A DNA stretch of 64,000 bases from Pseudoalteromonas sp. NC201 (GTDB taxonomy: Bacteria > Pseudomonadota > Gammaproteobacteria > Enterobacterales > Alteromonadaceae). Location: contig NZ_CP022522.1 of NCBI RefSeq assembly GCF_002850255.1, forward strand, positions 934,097 to 998,096, in the 5' to 3' direction. Within the stretch, counting starts at the first letter, position 1. Every line of letters begins with the position of its first letter. Shown here piece by piece: positions 51,877 through 61,163 of the stretch. Under the pieces are notes generated by a model. That model worked only from the letters and a program-made list of their open reading frames with translations, ran no database searches and had not been told where the DNA came from. Position numbers and translations under genes: made by a program.

Positions 51877-52587
51877 ATGTCTACTATGAGTAAATATTTA
51901 GCTCCTGCGGCTTTGCTATCACTGGCGGTGATAGTGAGTGGCTGGATGGTAAAATCGACCATTCTAGAAGTAAAAGGAATGGAGCGAACGGTAAGTGTAA
52001 AGGGGTTATCGGAAAAGGAAGTAACGGCAGATACGGTGATTTGGCCTGTATTTTATCGTGATGCAGATAACGATCTGGAAGCGTTGGTTGAGCGCACTGA
52101 AAAGAAAAACGCAGCTATCCGCGCGTTCTTAACCTTACATGGCTTTGATGCTTCCGAGCTTTCGATATCAGCGCCTTCTATTACAGATAAATACGCCCAA
52201 GAGTACGGACAAAATAATCAGGGATTTCGGTATGTGGCAAAAGCTGGTGTGACAGTGTACTCCAATAATCCAGATAAGGTATCGCAAGCGCTAGGGCAGT
52301 TAAGTGAGCTGGCCAAACAAGGTATTGCCATCACCAAAGATGATTATCAAAATCGAGTTGAATATTTGTTTACTGGCCTTAATGATATTAAGCCTGAAAT
52401 GGTGCAAGAAGCCACACAAAAAGCACGAGAAGTGGCGGTCAAATTTGCTAAAGATTCCGACTCTGTACTTGGCAAAATAAAATCAGCAAGACAAGGGCAA
52501 TTTAGCATTCGCGATAGAGACAGTAATACACCGCAGATCAAAATTGTACGTGTGGTCACGAGCGTAGAATACTATTTATCGGATTAG
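51877..52587 (+). CDS. SIMPL-domain (DUF541) periplasmic protein
   Basis: A 236-residue protein with a single N-terminal hydrophobic segment (LAPAALLSLAVIVSGWMV), then TVSVKGLSEKEVTADTVIWPV, typical of SIMPL/DUF541 proteins. The remainder has the repeated beta-alpha pattern of the family (VTVYSNNPDKVSQALGQLSEL). Members sit in the periplasm and have been linked to oxidative stress, but the mechanism is unknown. It is divergent from the Pat-type gene. Confidence 0.88.
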   Translation: MSTMSKYLAPAALLSLAVIVSGWMVKSTILEVKGMERTVSVKGLSEKEVTADTVIWPVFYRDADNDLEALVERTEKKNAAIRAFLTLHGFDASELSISAPSITDKYAQEYGQNNQGFRYVAKAGVTVYSNNPDKVSQALGQLSELAKQGIAITKDDYQNRVEYLFTGLNDIKPEMVQEATQKAREVAVKFAKDSDSVLGKIKSARQGQFSIRDRDSNTPQIKIVRVVTSVEYYLSD

Positions 52588-53087
52588 TATTAGCGCTAAC
52601 TGCATTGAATTCACTCCAGATGCCAGCTATTGGTGCGTAAATTTGCCTTGCCTACAGGAAGCAGTGTTACCACTAAAACTCTCTGGCTGGACAAGGGGGA
52701 AATTAAGGTGAACTTTAAAAACAATAAGTTAGCTTATTCCTTATCCAAGACTCAGGTTGATTACTTTGTATCATCAGTGGAATATCTTAAGCTGAGCCAG
52801 AGATAGTGCTTTTCTATCAGCGTGTATTGATTAGATGGGTAGAGCTAGTCAATATAGGCTAAAGGGTAATAATACAGACTTGATGGTAACGATTTGATTT
52901 TTAAATTTTTATGTGTTCTCAGGTGGATCATATTTCTTAGTAGTAATTAGCCTGATAAACAAATTGTTTCTCAGTTAAGGCTATACTCAGTGAGCTAACA
53001 GCTCTTTATAATCTTTTATGTAATGCTGGTGCAGCAATGTCTAATGACATCGCTGCTCAGTGAGTCAACTAACGATAGTGGCTCGCT
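52588..53087. other. Intergenic region with a possible decayed ORF
   Basis: 500 bases. From GTG at about 52634 to TAG at about 52806 there is an open frame of 57 codons (KFALPTGSSVTTKTLWLDKG, continuing to VDYFVSSVEYLKLSQR). It looks protein-like and stays open some codons upstream without a good start, so it may be the tail of a decayed gene. I do not recognise it. The remaining bases show nothing. Confidence 0.35.
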
Positions 53088-54998
53088 TTATTTTTCCTCT
53101 TGCTCCTTAAGCACGTAGATCTCACCATCGAAACTACCTTGAATGGTCAATCCTTGGCCTGCCAGTTCCTTGAGATATTCAATATGCTCTTGGGTAATAT
53201 GTTGACCCGGCACCAAAAGCGGAATACCCGGAGGATACGGGGTGACTAAACCTGCACAAATACGGTTGTTGCTCTTGCTAATAGGCACAGATTCACGTTC
53301 ACCGTAGAAGGCATCACTAGGAATACAAGCAAGGTCAATAGCGGGTAAATTCTCAGGTAAGCGTGAGCGTCGCGTTGACTTCGATAGTTTTACCTTGCCG
53401 CCATCGAGCTTCTTTAAGGCATTGTATAAACGAATGATCTTTGAGCGTGTACCACCCAAGGTTAGTAAGACTAAGATGGTACTGTGGGTGTATTTCTCAA
53501 TCTCCAGCCCAATTTCGTCTAGCAGAAACTTATGAATATCCTTTAATGAGTATGGCAGTTCACTAATATCGATGAGGATTTTAAGCGGATCATGACCCAT
53601 ATTATCGCCACTAAAATGTGGGAATATGTTCATAAAATCTTGCTTATCAAGCACTTTTATATGTTTGAGCGAGGCCATCTGCTGTTTGAACTCTGCAACA
53701 TGGTTCAGCAGCGCATTGAGTAATTTATAGCCTTCCATCTCTAACTGCTTTTGGCACACATCCAAAGACGCAATCAGTTGGTATTTTGGCGAGGTGCTGG
53801 CGTAGATACTGTAAATCTCACGGAAGAAATCAGCATCAAAATCAGGGTCGTTAATATGGATATAAGACGCCTGCGAAAATGCTGATACGACTTTATGCGC
53901 CGAATGGGTGACATAATCGGCACCTGCATGAATGGCGGAGTAATGGCGCAAGCTAGGGTGAAATAGCGAGTAAGCAAACCAAGCTTCATCAATAAAGACT
54001 TTGATGCCATGCTGATGGGCAAATTCTACGACTTGTTTTAGGTCGCTCAGCAAACCATCATAGGTACAGCCTGTGAGTACCAGTAGTTTTGCATCGGTAT
54101 TCTGTTCAATCGCCTGCTTGATGTCAGCCAGTGAAGGCGGTGCGAATATGCCATATTTGGGATTTAAAATGCTCGATAAATAGATAGGGAAACTGGCCGA
54201 TTGCAAAATGCCATAGTGCACAGACTTATGACAGTTGCGGTCGATGATCACCTTATCGCCCTTGCGAAGTAGGGTTTGCAAAATGATTTTATTCGAGGTG
54301 GACGAGCCATTGGTCACGAAGTAAGTGCGTTTAACCTCAAACGTTGCTGCAGCGGACTCCTGAGCGCGGCCAATGGTATTGGTACTGTCTGACAGTGAAC
54401 CTAACGAATCAACCGATACCGACAAGTCTCCGACAAATACATTACGGCCATAAAACTGATAAAAATCTTTGATATAAGGAGAGTTTCTAAAGCTTGAACC
54501 GCCGCTGTGACCTGGAGTATGCCAAGAGTCGTTCGCTTCGCCGACATAACTGCGATACGCCGTCCAAAATGGCGTCTCGGCTCTGTCATCAAAGTCGTTG
54601 ATCATATACCCTAAAATGGCTTCAGGATCTGAGATAACTTCATCTTTAAAGAAGAAAGACTCGATTTCCTCGGATTCGTTGACTATCTCAAGCCCTTTAG
54701 TGTCATCACCAATAACATAAACCGGTAATTCTAGACGAATACTTTTTAATTGCTCGATAAAGCGACTATAGGTTTGTTCGCCACTTTTCTGTTGCACATC
54801 CCAACTCAGCACGACAGCTTGAATATCACCATCTTCAGTGACATGCTCCAAGGCTTTTGAAAGTTCGAGACATTCAATAATATCGATTTGAACATCCTCT
54901 CGCTCAAAATTAGGGATCGTTTTTGACAGATTGCTTGAGAGCGCTTGCAATACAGCTGGCTCTTGTTCTATTAACAAGATACGAAGGACAGGTAGCAT
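53088..54998 (-). CDS. Orn/Lys/Arg decarboxylase-family PLP enzyme
   Basis: A 636-residue fold-type I PLP enzyme. The N-terminal 120 or so residues form the receiver-like wing domain (RILLIEQEPAVLQALSSNL). The PLP core has NGSSTSNKIILQTLLRKGDK, FIDEAWFAYSLFHP (Asp-Glu-Ala-Trp pair) and THSAHKVVSAFSQASYIH with the Schiff-base Lys. The C-terminal part contains PPGIPLLVPGQHI. It is shorter than the inducible E. coli AdiA/CadA/SpeC enzymes (about 710-755), so which amino acid it decarboxylates is not clear. No antiporter gene adjoins it. Confidence 0.9.
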   Translation of the reverse strand: MLPVLRILLIEQEPAVLQALSSNLSKTIPNFEREDVQIDIIECLELSKALEHVTEDGDIQAVVLSWDVQQKSGEQTYSRFIEQLKSIRLELPVYVIGDDTKGLEIVNESEEIESFFFKDEVISDPEAILGYMINDFDDRAETPFWTAYRSYVGEANDSWHTPGHSGGSSFRNSPYIKDFYQFYGRNVFVGDLSVSVDSLGSLSDSTNTIGRAQESAAATFEVKRTYFVTNGSSTSNKIILQTLLRKGDKVIIDRNCHKSVHYGILQSASFPIYLSSILNPKYGIFAPPSLADIKQAIEQNTDAKLLVLTGCTYDGLLSDLKQVVEFAHQHGIKVFIDEAWFAYSLFHPSLRHYSAIHAGADYVTHSAHKVVSAFSQASYIHINDPDFDADFFREIYSIYASTSPKYQLIASLDVCQKQLEMEGYKLLNALLNHVAEFKQQMASLKHIKVLDKQDFMNIFPHFSGDNMGHDPLKILIDISELPYSLKDIHKFLLDEIGLEIEKYTHSTILVLLTLGGTRSKIIRLYNALKKLDGGKVKLSKSTRRSRLPENLPAIDLACIPSDAFYGERESVPISKSNNRICAGLVTPYPPGIPLLVPGQHITQEHIEYLKELAGQGLTIQGSFDGEIYVLKEQEEK

Positions 54999-55311
54999 AA
55001 TGATATTGGCATTAAAATTTAAAGACTTTCATTAGCATAAAGAAAGCGTAGTGATTTGTGAAATCAATACTTTGAAAATGTTCTAGAAATTGTAAAACGG
55101 ATGTAGGCGAGGAAGTTGTTGCGAGTGATGGAAAGTGTGCTATTCAACATAGGAAACAGGAAGGTTTCGAGTATCAGGCGTGTCTGAGTTAAATTTGGGA
55201 TAGGGTGTTTTTGAAGGCTGTATTACGATTGCTTTTCAATGATAAATACAGTAGTGATAAAAACAACAGGCCCTAGTAATCATTCAGGCTAACAGATCAA
55301 TAGGAGTCAAA
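54999..55311. other. Intergenic region between divergent genes
   Basis: 313 AT-rich bases that should hold the promoters of the decarboxylase and the propeller-protein gene. I see no repeat, terminator or clear promoter. Confidence 0.35.
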
Positions 55312-56307
55312 ATGAGATTGGTTAATTATGTTGTGTATGTGTTCTTATTTGGGTGTTTAATTAGCTTCCCTTCATGGGCTGATACAAATAACTTGTCGGG
55401 AACATTGGTTGTTGTAAATAAAAAGGGGGACTCGGTTGATTTCATCGATCTTAGCAGCCGAAAAATTAAGCTGACGCTCGCAACCGGCAGAGGACCACAT
55501 GAATTAGCAATGAGTGCCGACGGGCATACGGCTGTTGTCACTAATTATGCACGTGGCAATAGTCTAAGTGTTTTTGACGTTCGGCAAGCAAAAAAAGTAA
55601 AAACCATTGATTTGTCTCGTTATCCAAGGCCACATGGCGTGTTGTTTTTAAAAGACCAAAAACGCGTTGCAGTATCGTCTGAAGGCTCCGACAGTGTGGT
55701 AATCGTTGATATAGAGTCGGGGAAAATTGATAAAGTAATAGCAACAGAGCAAAGAGGCTCTCATATGGTGGCGCTGCCGGCGTCTAGCGAGCGTGTTTAC
55801 ACCACAAATATGCGCGCAGATTCAGTGTCTGAATTAGATGTAAAGTCAGGTGCCTTACTTCGCAAAATTTCAATGCCAAAAGTACCAGAGGCTATCACCA
55901 TAAATAAAAGTGGCTCAGAGCTCTGGGTTGGTAGCAACGATGATGGCTTAGTTACCGTGTTTGATGTAGCAAATGAGCGTATAATTAAACAATGGAAAGG
56001 CTATAGCTTTCCATACCGTGTGTTACTTACCCGCGATGAGCAGTTTGCTGTGATCCCAGACTATAGGAATCACACCCTTGATGTGATCGATGCAATGCAC
56101 AAAGAAAAGCTGCGTCAAATAAAGTTTGAGCCAGGAACAGGACCAAAAGGCGTGATCCTCCATCCAGACGATCGCACTTTATTTTTATCCGCTTACCAAA
56201 AAAATAAGGTCCTTGTTATAGATATTGTATCTGGCAAAACCTTATTTGAACTCCCTACTGGTAACGGACCAGATGGAATAGGGTATTCAGCAGTGGTATT
56301 GCCTTAG
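55312..56307 (+). CDS. YncE-like secreted beta-propeller protein
   Basis: A 331-residue protein with signal peptide (VYVFLFGCLISFPSWA). The mature part is made of about seven 40-residue YVTN/NHL-like blades: GTLVVVNKKGDSVDFIDLSS, GRGPHELAMSADGHTAVVTNY, GSELWVGSNDDGLVTVFDV, GTGPKGVILHPDDRTLFLSAY. Such proteins bind ligands or partners in the periplasm; E. coli YncE is the closest well-known type. The function here is unknown. AGGAGTC precedes the ATG. Confidence 0.85.
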   Translation: MRLVNYVVYVFLFGCLISFPSWADTNNLSGTLVVVNKKGDSVDFIDLSSRKIKLTLATGRGPHELAMSADGHTAVVTNYARGNSLSVFDVRQAKKVKTIDLSRYPRPHGVLFLKDQKRVAVSSEGSDSVVIVDIESGKIDKVIATEQRGSHMVALPASSERVYTTNMRADSVSELDVKSGALLRKISMPKVPEAITINKSGSELWVGSNDDGLVTVFDVANERIIKQWKGYSFPYRVLLTRDEQFAVIPDYRNHTLDVIDAMHKEKLRQIKFEPGTGPKGVILHPDDRTLFLSAYQKNKVLVIDIVSGKTLFELPTGNGPDGIGYSAVVLP

Positions 56308-56341
56308 GCTAACCATCACGTCGATACGAATGTGGCTTGAA

Positions 56342-56367
56342 GTAGGAGCTGCTTTACGCAGCGATCT
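56342..56367. repeat. Single REP element
   Basis: GTAGGAGCTGCTTTACGCAG followed by CGATCT: the same GTAGGAG head and CGATCT tail as the array at 21.2-21.5 kb, but the stem is GCTGC/GCAGC instead of GCCGG/CCGGC. The stem has thus changed on both sides while pairing is kept. Confidence 0.7.
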
Positions 56368-56456
56368 GTGCTTTCATATCGCTTGAACAATTTTACGAAA
56401 CAACAAATTCACGGTAACCACCGCAAGTAAAAGTTGTTCTTATGTTAAAATAAAGA

Positions 56457-56705
56457 TTAGCTATCAGTCTTCTCTTTAAACTCACACAAGTCTTCAATAA
56501 TACAGCTGCCGCATTTAGGTTTACGCGCGGTGCACACATAGCGGCCATGGAGAATAAGCCAGTGGTGGACATCTACCTTAAACTCTTTTGGTACAACCTT
56601 TTCCAGCTTTTGCTCGACTGCCACTACATCTTTACCCATAGCAAATTTGGTGCGGTTGGAGACGCGGAATATATGGGTGTCTACAGCAATAGTCGGCCTG
56701 CCGAA
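56457..56705 (-). pseudogene. nth: Truncated, diverged copy of the nth 3' end
   Basis: Encodes the last about 82 residues of endonuclease III (GRPTIAVDTHIFRVSNR to the [4Fe-4S] Cys cluster CTARKPKCGSCIIEDLC and the end). It copies 59109-59350; by eye I count about 22 base differences in roughly 240. Upstream of the GRPT codons the reading frame continues briefly into unrelated sequence (HTVKAGDYELSYLLSLYF) and stops. The helix-hairpin-helix and catalytic Lys are missing, so it cannot be an active glycosylase. Confidence 0.9.
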
Positions 56706-56853
56706 GTATAAGGAAAGTAGATAACTAAGTTCGTAATCACCTGCTTTAACTGTATGAATATTGTCAATTTTTTAATAAAAATATACACTAAGCCGCCTTG
56801 AAGATATCAACCGGATTTGCACACTATTTACTTACTGTAATGGACTCTTAGAT

Positions 56854-59064
56854 ATGAAACTTTTCAAATATATTATATTAATCACCACATTCCTTTTAGT
56901 AGCTTGTGGAGGTAGCTCGTCTTCGGATGAACCTAAACTTACAACTAAAATAGAAAAAATTAGCTTAAACTCTGAACTGATCAGAGGCCAAAGTACCAGC
57001 GCAATAATAGAGTGTGTTGATTGTTTGAAAGATAAAGCCATTTATCGCTGGGAAATTGATAATGTTGTAGTGAGTCAATCTAGTTCATTTACTCCTGATT
57101 TTGAGCATTTGGATAAGGCGGTTGTGATCACGGTTCAAGTACCAAGTATTGATCAGGTGATGAGTGATGAAGTCTCCTATCAGGCTGAGGTTATTTCACG
57201 TAAAACTAAAATAGAAAAAATCAGCTTAAACTCTGAACTGATAAGGGGCCAAAGTACCAGCGCAATAATTGAGTGTGTTGATTGTTTGAAAGATAAAGCC
57301 ATTTATCGCTGGGAAGTTGATAATGTTATTGTGAGTCAATCGAGTTCATTAACTCCTGATTTTGAGCATTTGGATAAGACGGTTGTGATCACGGTTCAAG
57401 TACCAAGTATTGATCAGGTGATGAGTGATGAAATTTCCTATCAGGCTGAGATTATTTCACGCAAAACCAAAGTCGAATCGCTAGAACTTACAGGGAAGCA
57501 TACTCCAAACACGACAACCCTTGCGGATTTTACCTGTGATAATTGCCTGTCAGAAACAATATCAATGCAATGGTTTATAGGCGAGAAGTTAGTTGCAACT
57601 GGAGCGTCGTTTACACCAGACTTAAATAACTTTGATAAGCCAATCACTATAAAAGCAAAGGTGACTAGTATTGATAACATTGTTAGTGAAACGACTTCAT
57701 TTGACTTTATCAAGCCGACTCCAATCAGTGGAAATATATACCTATCAGATAAATACATTTTGATGTCTAACGGCGAGCTAATTTTTGATAGTAGCCATGG
57801 AATACAGCCGGAAGATGGCAAGAGTGACTTCGTTAATGCTTATTATGGAAAACATGTATGGGGGACGGTTTTAGCTCAAGATACTAAAGGGAAATTTTTT
57901 AAATATGGTGACGGCAGAGAATTTTATTCTCATGAAAAAGAAAGTAGCTTTGAAGATATAAAAGAAAAAATAAATAACGTGAAAAGTTACTGGCTAGATT
58001 TCTACGGTGAGCACGTTTTAACAAGTGATGGAAAAGTTATTACTTGGGATAACACTCTCGATGATTCAGGTAATTTTGAATACAGTAAAGCCCAATTATC
58101 CCAAACAGAGCTTAACGATGTAAAACAAGTTTTGCATTCACTTTATGACTGTAGCAGCTCTGCAAATACTTCAGCAGTGCTTTACAACTCTGGACTTCTT
58201 GTTATCGACGGATTTTGGTGGGATAAAAAAGGCTCGCACCAACATAGTTATAAGCGAGTAGAAAAAACGGGTGTAAGTAAGATTCAAGCTGTTAGCTATG
58301 CTGGCGGTGGTGGGTACGATGCTGTCGCAATATTTGATGAACAAGATAATGTAGAAATTTGGACATGTAGTAATGAGCCGTTTTTATCTACACTAGAAAA
58401 TGGAGAATATGCTACAGGTTTTGGAGATTTACAAAATGTAGCCCGTATTATCAGTCCGTTAGGTTCAAAAGCTATTCTTGCGATAAAAAAAGATGGTAGC
58501 TTTTCAATCAGAGGTTCTGGTTTAACCTACCATGTTTCGAGTCTAAACACTGAGATTAAGGTAAAAGACTTACTTAAAATTAGTTGGATGTATGTTCTGT
58601 TGGATGTTGAAGGTAATATTCATTATTTAGATAGCTATTGGAGCGAATACTTACCTGAACAGTTCCCAGAGTTTTCTTTTGATAACATAGCGTATAGTGT
58701 TCCTTCTGATCATTCTAATGGCGTAGTTGTTAAAGAGGACGGTTCGGCTTTACTTATTACACAAAATAATCCACAGACATTACCTTCTGTTAAAGATGTA
58801 AACCTCGTAGACAATTTTATGCTAATTACGGATAAAGAAGATAAGCTCATTACCTATTATGAACGTGATAGCGAAAGAGAGTTAGATGCGGATTACTTTT
58901 CAAATGGCATTAATCAAATAGAGGGCGTTTCAGAGGTTATAAATTTAGGAAATGGTTATATTATAAAAACAAAGTTAGGTGAGTTTATTTTAGTTCAAAC
59001 GGGGGGGAGGTCTCTTAGTCACTTTCATGAGAAAATTAATCGGCCAATTGAAGCGGTAGATTAA
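56854..59064 (+). CDS. Large lipoprotein with tandem Ig-like repeats and a propeller-like C-terminal part
   Basis: A 736-residue protein starting with a lipoprotein signal (ITTFLLVACGG, lipid on Cys at about 18) and a Ser-rich tether. Two nearly identical 87-residue repeats follow (IEKISLNSELIRGQSTSAII, each with a Cys pair ECVDCLKD), then a third divergent one (VESLELTGKHTPNTTTL with CDNC). Bacterial Ig-like folds are likely. The remaining about 440 residues show recurring short segments such as GEHVLTSDGKVITWDN and KAILAIKKDGSFSIRG, suggestive of RCC1-like blades. It is probably on the cell surface or periplasmic side; the function is unknown. It lies between two copies of the nth 3' end, which suggests acquisition. 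Confidence 0.85.
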   Translation: MKLFKYIILITTFLLVACGGSSSSDEPKLTTKIEKISLNSELIRGQSTSAIIECVDCLKDKAIYRWEIDNVVVSQSSSFTPDFEHLDKAVVITVQVPSIDQVMSDEVSYQAEVISRKTKIEKISLNSELIRGQSTSAIIECVDCLKDKAIYRWEVDNVIVSQSSSLTPDFEHLDKTVVITVQVPSIDQVMSDEISYQAEIISRKTKVESLELTGKHTPNTTTLADFTCDNCLSETISMQWFIGEKLVATGASFTPDLNNFDKPITIKAKVTSIDNIVSETTSFDFIKPTPISGNIYLSDKYILMSNGELIFDSSHGIQPEDGKSDFVNAYYGKHVWGTVLAQDTKGKFFKYGDGREFYSHEKESSFEDIKEKINNVKSYWLDFYGEHVLTSDGKVITWDNTLDDSGNFEYSKAQLSQTELNDVKQVLHSLYDCSSSANTSAVLYNSGLLVIDGFWWDKKGSHQHSYKRVEKTGVSKIQAVSYAGGGGYDAVAIFDEQDNVEIWTCSNEPFLSTLENGEYATGFGDLQNVARIISPLGSKAILAIKKDGSFSIRGSGLTYHVSSLNTEIKVKDLLKISWMYVLLDVEGNIHYLDSYWSEYLPEQFPEFSFDNIAYSVPSDHSNGVVVKEDGSALLITQNNPQTLPSVKDVNLVDNFMLITDKEDKLITYYERDSERELDADYFSNGINQIEGVSEVINLGNGYIIKTKLGEFILVQTGGRSLSHFHEKINRPIEAVD
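56947..57468 (+). repeat. Two tandem 261-bp repeats inside the lipoprotein gene
   Basis: The units start at 56947 and 57208 (261 bases, 87 codons) and are nearly identical. The few differences include silent and conservative changes. A third, strongly diverged unit follows. This indicates a recent in-frame duplication of one Ig-like domain. Confidence 0.92.
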
Positions 59065-59103
59065 TTATTTTTTTAAAAATTAACGTCCCATAAAAAGAGA
59101 AGG

Positions 59104-59736
59104 CTAATCAGTCTTCTCTTTAAACTCACACAAGTCTTCAATAATACAGCTGCCGCATTTGGGCTTTCTTGCTGTACACACATAGCGGCCATGGAGAATA
59201 AGCCAGTGGTGGACGTCCACTTTAAACTCTGTTGGTACAACCTTTTCCAGCTTTTGCTCGACAGCCACTACATCTTTACCCATGGCAAACTTAGTGCGGT
59301 TAGAAACGCGGAAAATATGCGTGTCTACAGCAATGGTCGGCCAGCCAAAAGCGCAGTTTAAAACTACGTTTGCGGTTTTACGACCAACGCCTGGTAGCGC
59401 TTCTAGTGCTTCACGGTTTTCAGGAACTTCGGAGCCGTGTTTGTCAACGAGGATCTGACACATTTTATAGACGTTATTGGCTTTTGAATTAAATAAACCA
59501 ATGGTTTTGATATAGTCTCTTAAGCCCTCAAGGCCAAGCTCCAGAATTTTCTCAGGTGTGTTGGCAACAGGGAAGAGTTTGCGTGTCGCTTTGTTTACCC
59601 CAACATCAGTGGCTTGTGCTGAGAGGGTAACGGCAACTAAAAGCTCGAATGGTGACGAGTATTCTAGCTCAGTTTCAGGGTGCGGATTTTCGTCCCTGAG
59701 TCGCGTGAGTATTTCTATACGTTTTTGTTTATTCAT
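59104..59736 (-). CDS. nth: Endonuclease III (DNA glycosylase/AP lyase)
   Basis: A 210-residue base-excision repair enzyme for oxidised pyrimidines. The helix-hairpin-helix LPGVGRKTANVVL contains the catalytic Lys, and VDTHIFRVSNR contains the catalytic Asp. The C-terminal CTARKPKCGSCIIEDLC supplies the [4Fe-4S] ligands (C-x6-C-x2-C-x5-C). It follows rsxE on the same strand after 96 bases, the order known from E. coli rsxABCDGE-nth. It is intact despite the partial copy at 56.5 kb. Confidence 0.97.
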   Translation of the reverse strand: MNKQKRIEILTRLRDENPHPETELEYSSPFELLVAVTLSAQATDVGVNKATRKLFPVANTPEKILELGLEGLRDYIKTIGLFNSKANNVYKMCQILVDKHGSEVPENREALEALPGVGRKTANVVLNCAFGWPTIAVDTHIFRVSNRTKFAMGKDVVAVEQKLEKVVPTEFKVDVHHWLILHGRYVCTARKPKCGSCIIEDLCEFKEKTD

Positions 59737-59832
59737 AAGATTTACTTGCTAAATTCAATGACGGTAGCATGCAGTTGTTTTCATTAAGCAGCGATAGTGA
59801 CGGTATCGCTGCAAATTGGCATTATTACCGCA

Positions 59833-60531
59833 TTAGTTTAAGTTAGTGACCCGTGCTCTTGGGCCTTTTACTTCTTCGGCTGTTGGCGCTGCTTTGGCTT
59901 TGAGTTGGGCGTCGATAATGTTTTTAGCAGCAATCAAAAAGCCAAGCCCTAAAAAGGCGCCAGGTGGCAGGATTGCAACTAAAAATTGATGATCGAATGA
60001 GAAGATCTCAATACGCAATACACTTGCCCAGTTGCCAAGGAGTAGCTCGGCACCATCAAATAGTGTTCCTTGACCAATGAGTTCGCGCATTGCACCCAGT
60101 ACAAATAGCACCAGTGCAAAACCTAGTCCCATCATTAAACCATCCCAAACCGATAACAGCGGACTATTCTTCGAAGCGAATGCCTCGGCACGACCAATAA
60201 TGGCGCAGTTGGTCACGATCAACGGAATAAATATACCAAGGGATTGATACAGACCAAAGGTATAAGCGTTCATGAGCAGTTGAATAACCGTAACAAAGGC
60301 AGCGATGATCATCACAAACACGGGAATACGAATGTCTTTTGGCACCCAGTTTCTCACCACCGATACGGTAAAGTTAGAACCAACCAGTACCAGTAGTGTG
60401 GCGATACCAAGCCCTAACGCATTGGTTACCGTTGAAGTCACCGCAAGGAGCGGACATAGCCCTAAAAGCTGTACCAGTGCAGGGTTATTTTGCCATGTAC
60501 CTTCTTGAAAGAGCGATTTTAACTGACTCAT
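59833..60531 (-). CDS. rsxE: Rnf/Rsx electron transport complex subunit E
   Basis: About 232 residues, integral membrane protein with six predicted helices. [30 protein letters not shown] is the hallmark RnfE/NqrD start. The complex moves electrons between NADH and ferredoxin-like carriers and in E. coli keeps SoxR reduced. I chose the ATG at 60531, which overlaps the rsxG stop as ATGA; an upstream frame start at 60546 is less likely. Confidence 0.95.
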   Translation of the reverse strand: MSQLKSLFQEGTWQNNPALVQLLGLCPLLAVTSTVTNALGLGIATLLVLVGSNFTVSVVRNWVPKDIRIPVFVMIIAAFVTVIQLLMNAYTFGLYQSLGIFIPLIVTNCAIIGRAEAFASKNSPLLSVWDGLMMGLGFALVLFVLGAMRELIGQGTLFDGAELLLGNWASVLRIEIFSFDHQFLVAILPPGAFLGLGFLIAAKNIIDAQLKAKAAPTAEEVKGPRARVTNLN

Positions 60532-61163
60532 TGTGACACCTCGCAAGTATTAGGCGCGTTAAATAGCGCATCAAAATGAGTTTTGGCAAACCATGCGGCC
60601 TGATTTACCGAGGTTACCACGGCACGTGGGGTAATGGTTGCGCCAGTAAATGAATCAAATTGACCGCCGTCTTTTTTCACATTCATTTTAGGATCTGCTT
60701 CACCTTCAACTTGAACACCGTTGAAAGTCGTTACCCAAGCCGATTTTGCCAGCTCGACCTTATCACCAAGGCCTGGGGTTTCTTCATGGCGCGTTACACG
60801 CACACCTGAGATCAGACCTTGTCTATCGATAGCGGTTAAGACATCAATATTGCCACTGTAGCCTTTGGGGGTGATGTGTCTCACTAAAAGAGCTGAGGGT
60901 TCGCCATTGAGTCTGGCTCTGTAAATTGTGTGCGGGCCACCAGGGCCGAGTTCTAAGGCGTTGCTGGTGGTGCAATCCAAATACAAAGTATTGTCGTACT
61001 TATCTGCTGCAATAACCTGAGAAAGTAGTTGCATCAGGTGCTGCTGCTCTTGGCTGGCAATTTTATCTTTAGTGAGGTCATTAATCAGTGCGACCGCTCC
61101 TGTTGTTGCCAGTGCAAATGCCGCGAGGATGATGCCATTTTTCTGCATCGATTGAATTATCAT
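60528..61163 (-). CDS. rsxG: Rnf/Rsx complex subunit G
   Basis: A 211-residue protein with one N-terminal membrane helix ([20 protein letters not shown]) and a periplasmic FMN-binding domain. The [13 protein letters not shown] motif near residue 175 holds the Thr to which FMN is covalently attached in the family. It overlaps rsxD and rsxE by ATGA junctions, so it is translationally coupled. Confidence 0.95.
   Translation of the reverse strand: MIIQSMQKNGIILAAFALATTGAVALINDLTKDKIASQEQQHLMQLLSQVIAADKYDNTLYLDCTTSNALELGPGGPHTIYRARLNGEPSALLVRHITPKGYSGNIDVLTAIDRQGLISGVRVTRHEETPGLGDKVELAKSAWVTTFNGVQVEGEADPKMNVKKDGGQFDSFTGATITPRAVVTSVNQAAWFAKTHFDALFNAPNTCEVSQ

Noticed and set aside
52634..52806. Small gene after the SIMPL gene
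   Set aside because: The frame looks protein-like but has no ribosome site and no recognised family. I mention it in the intergenic entry but do not call it a gene.
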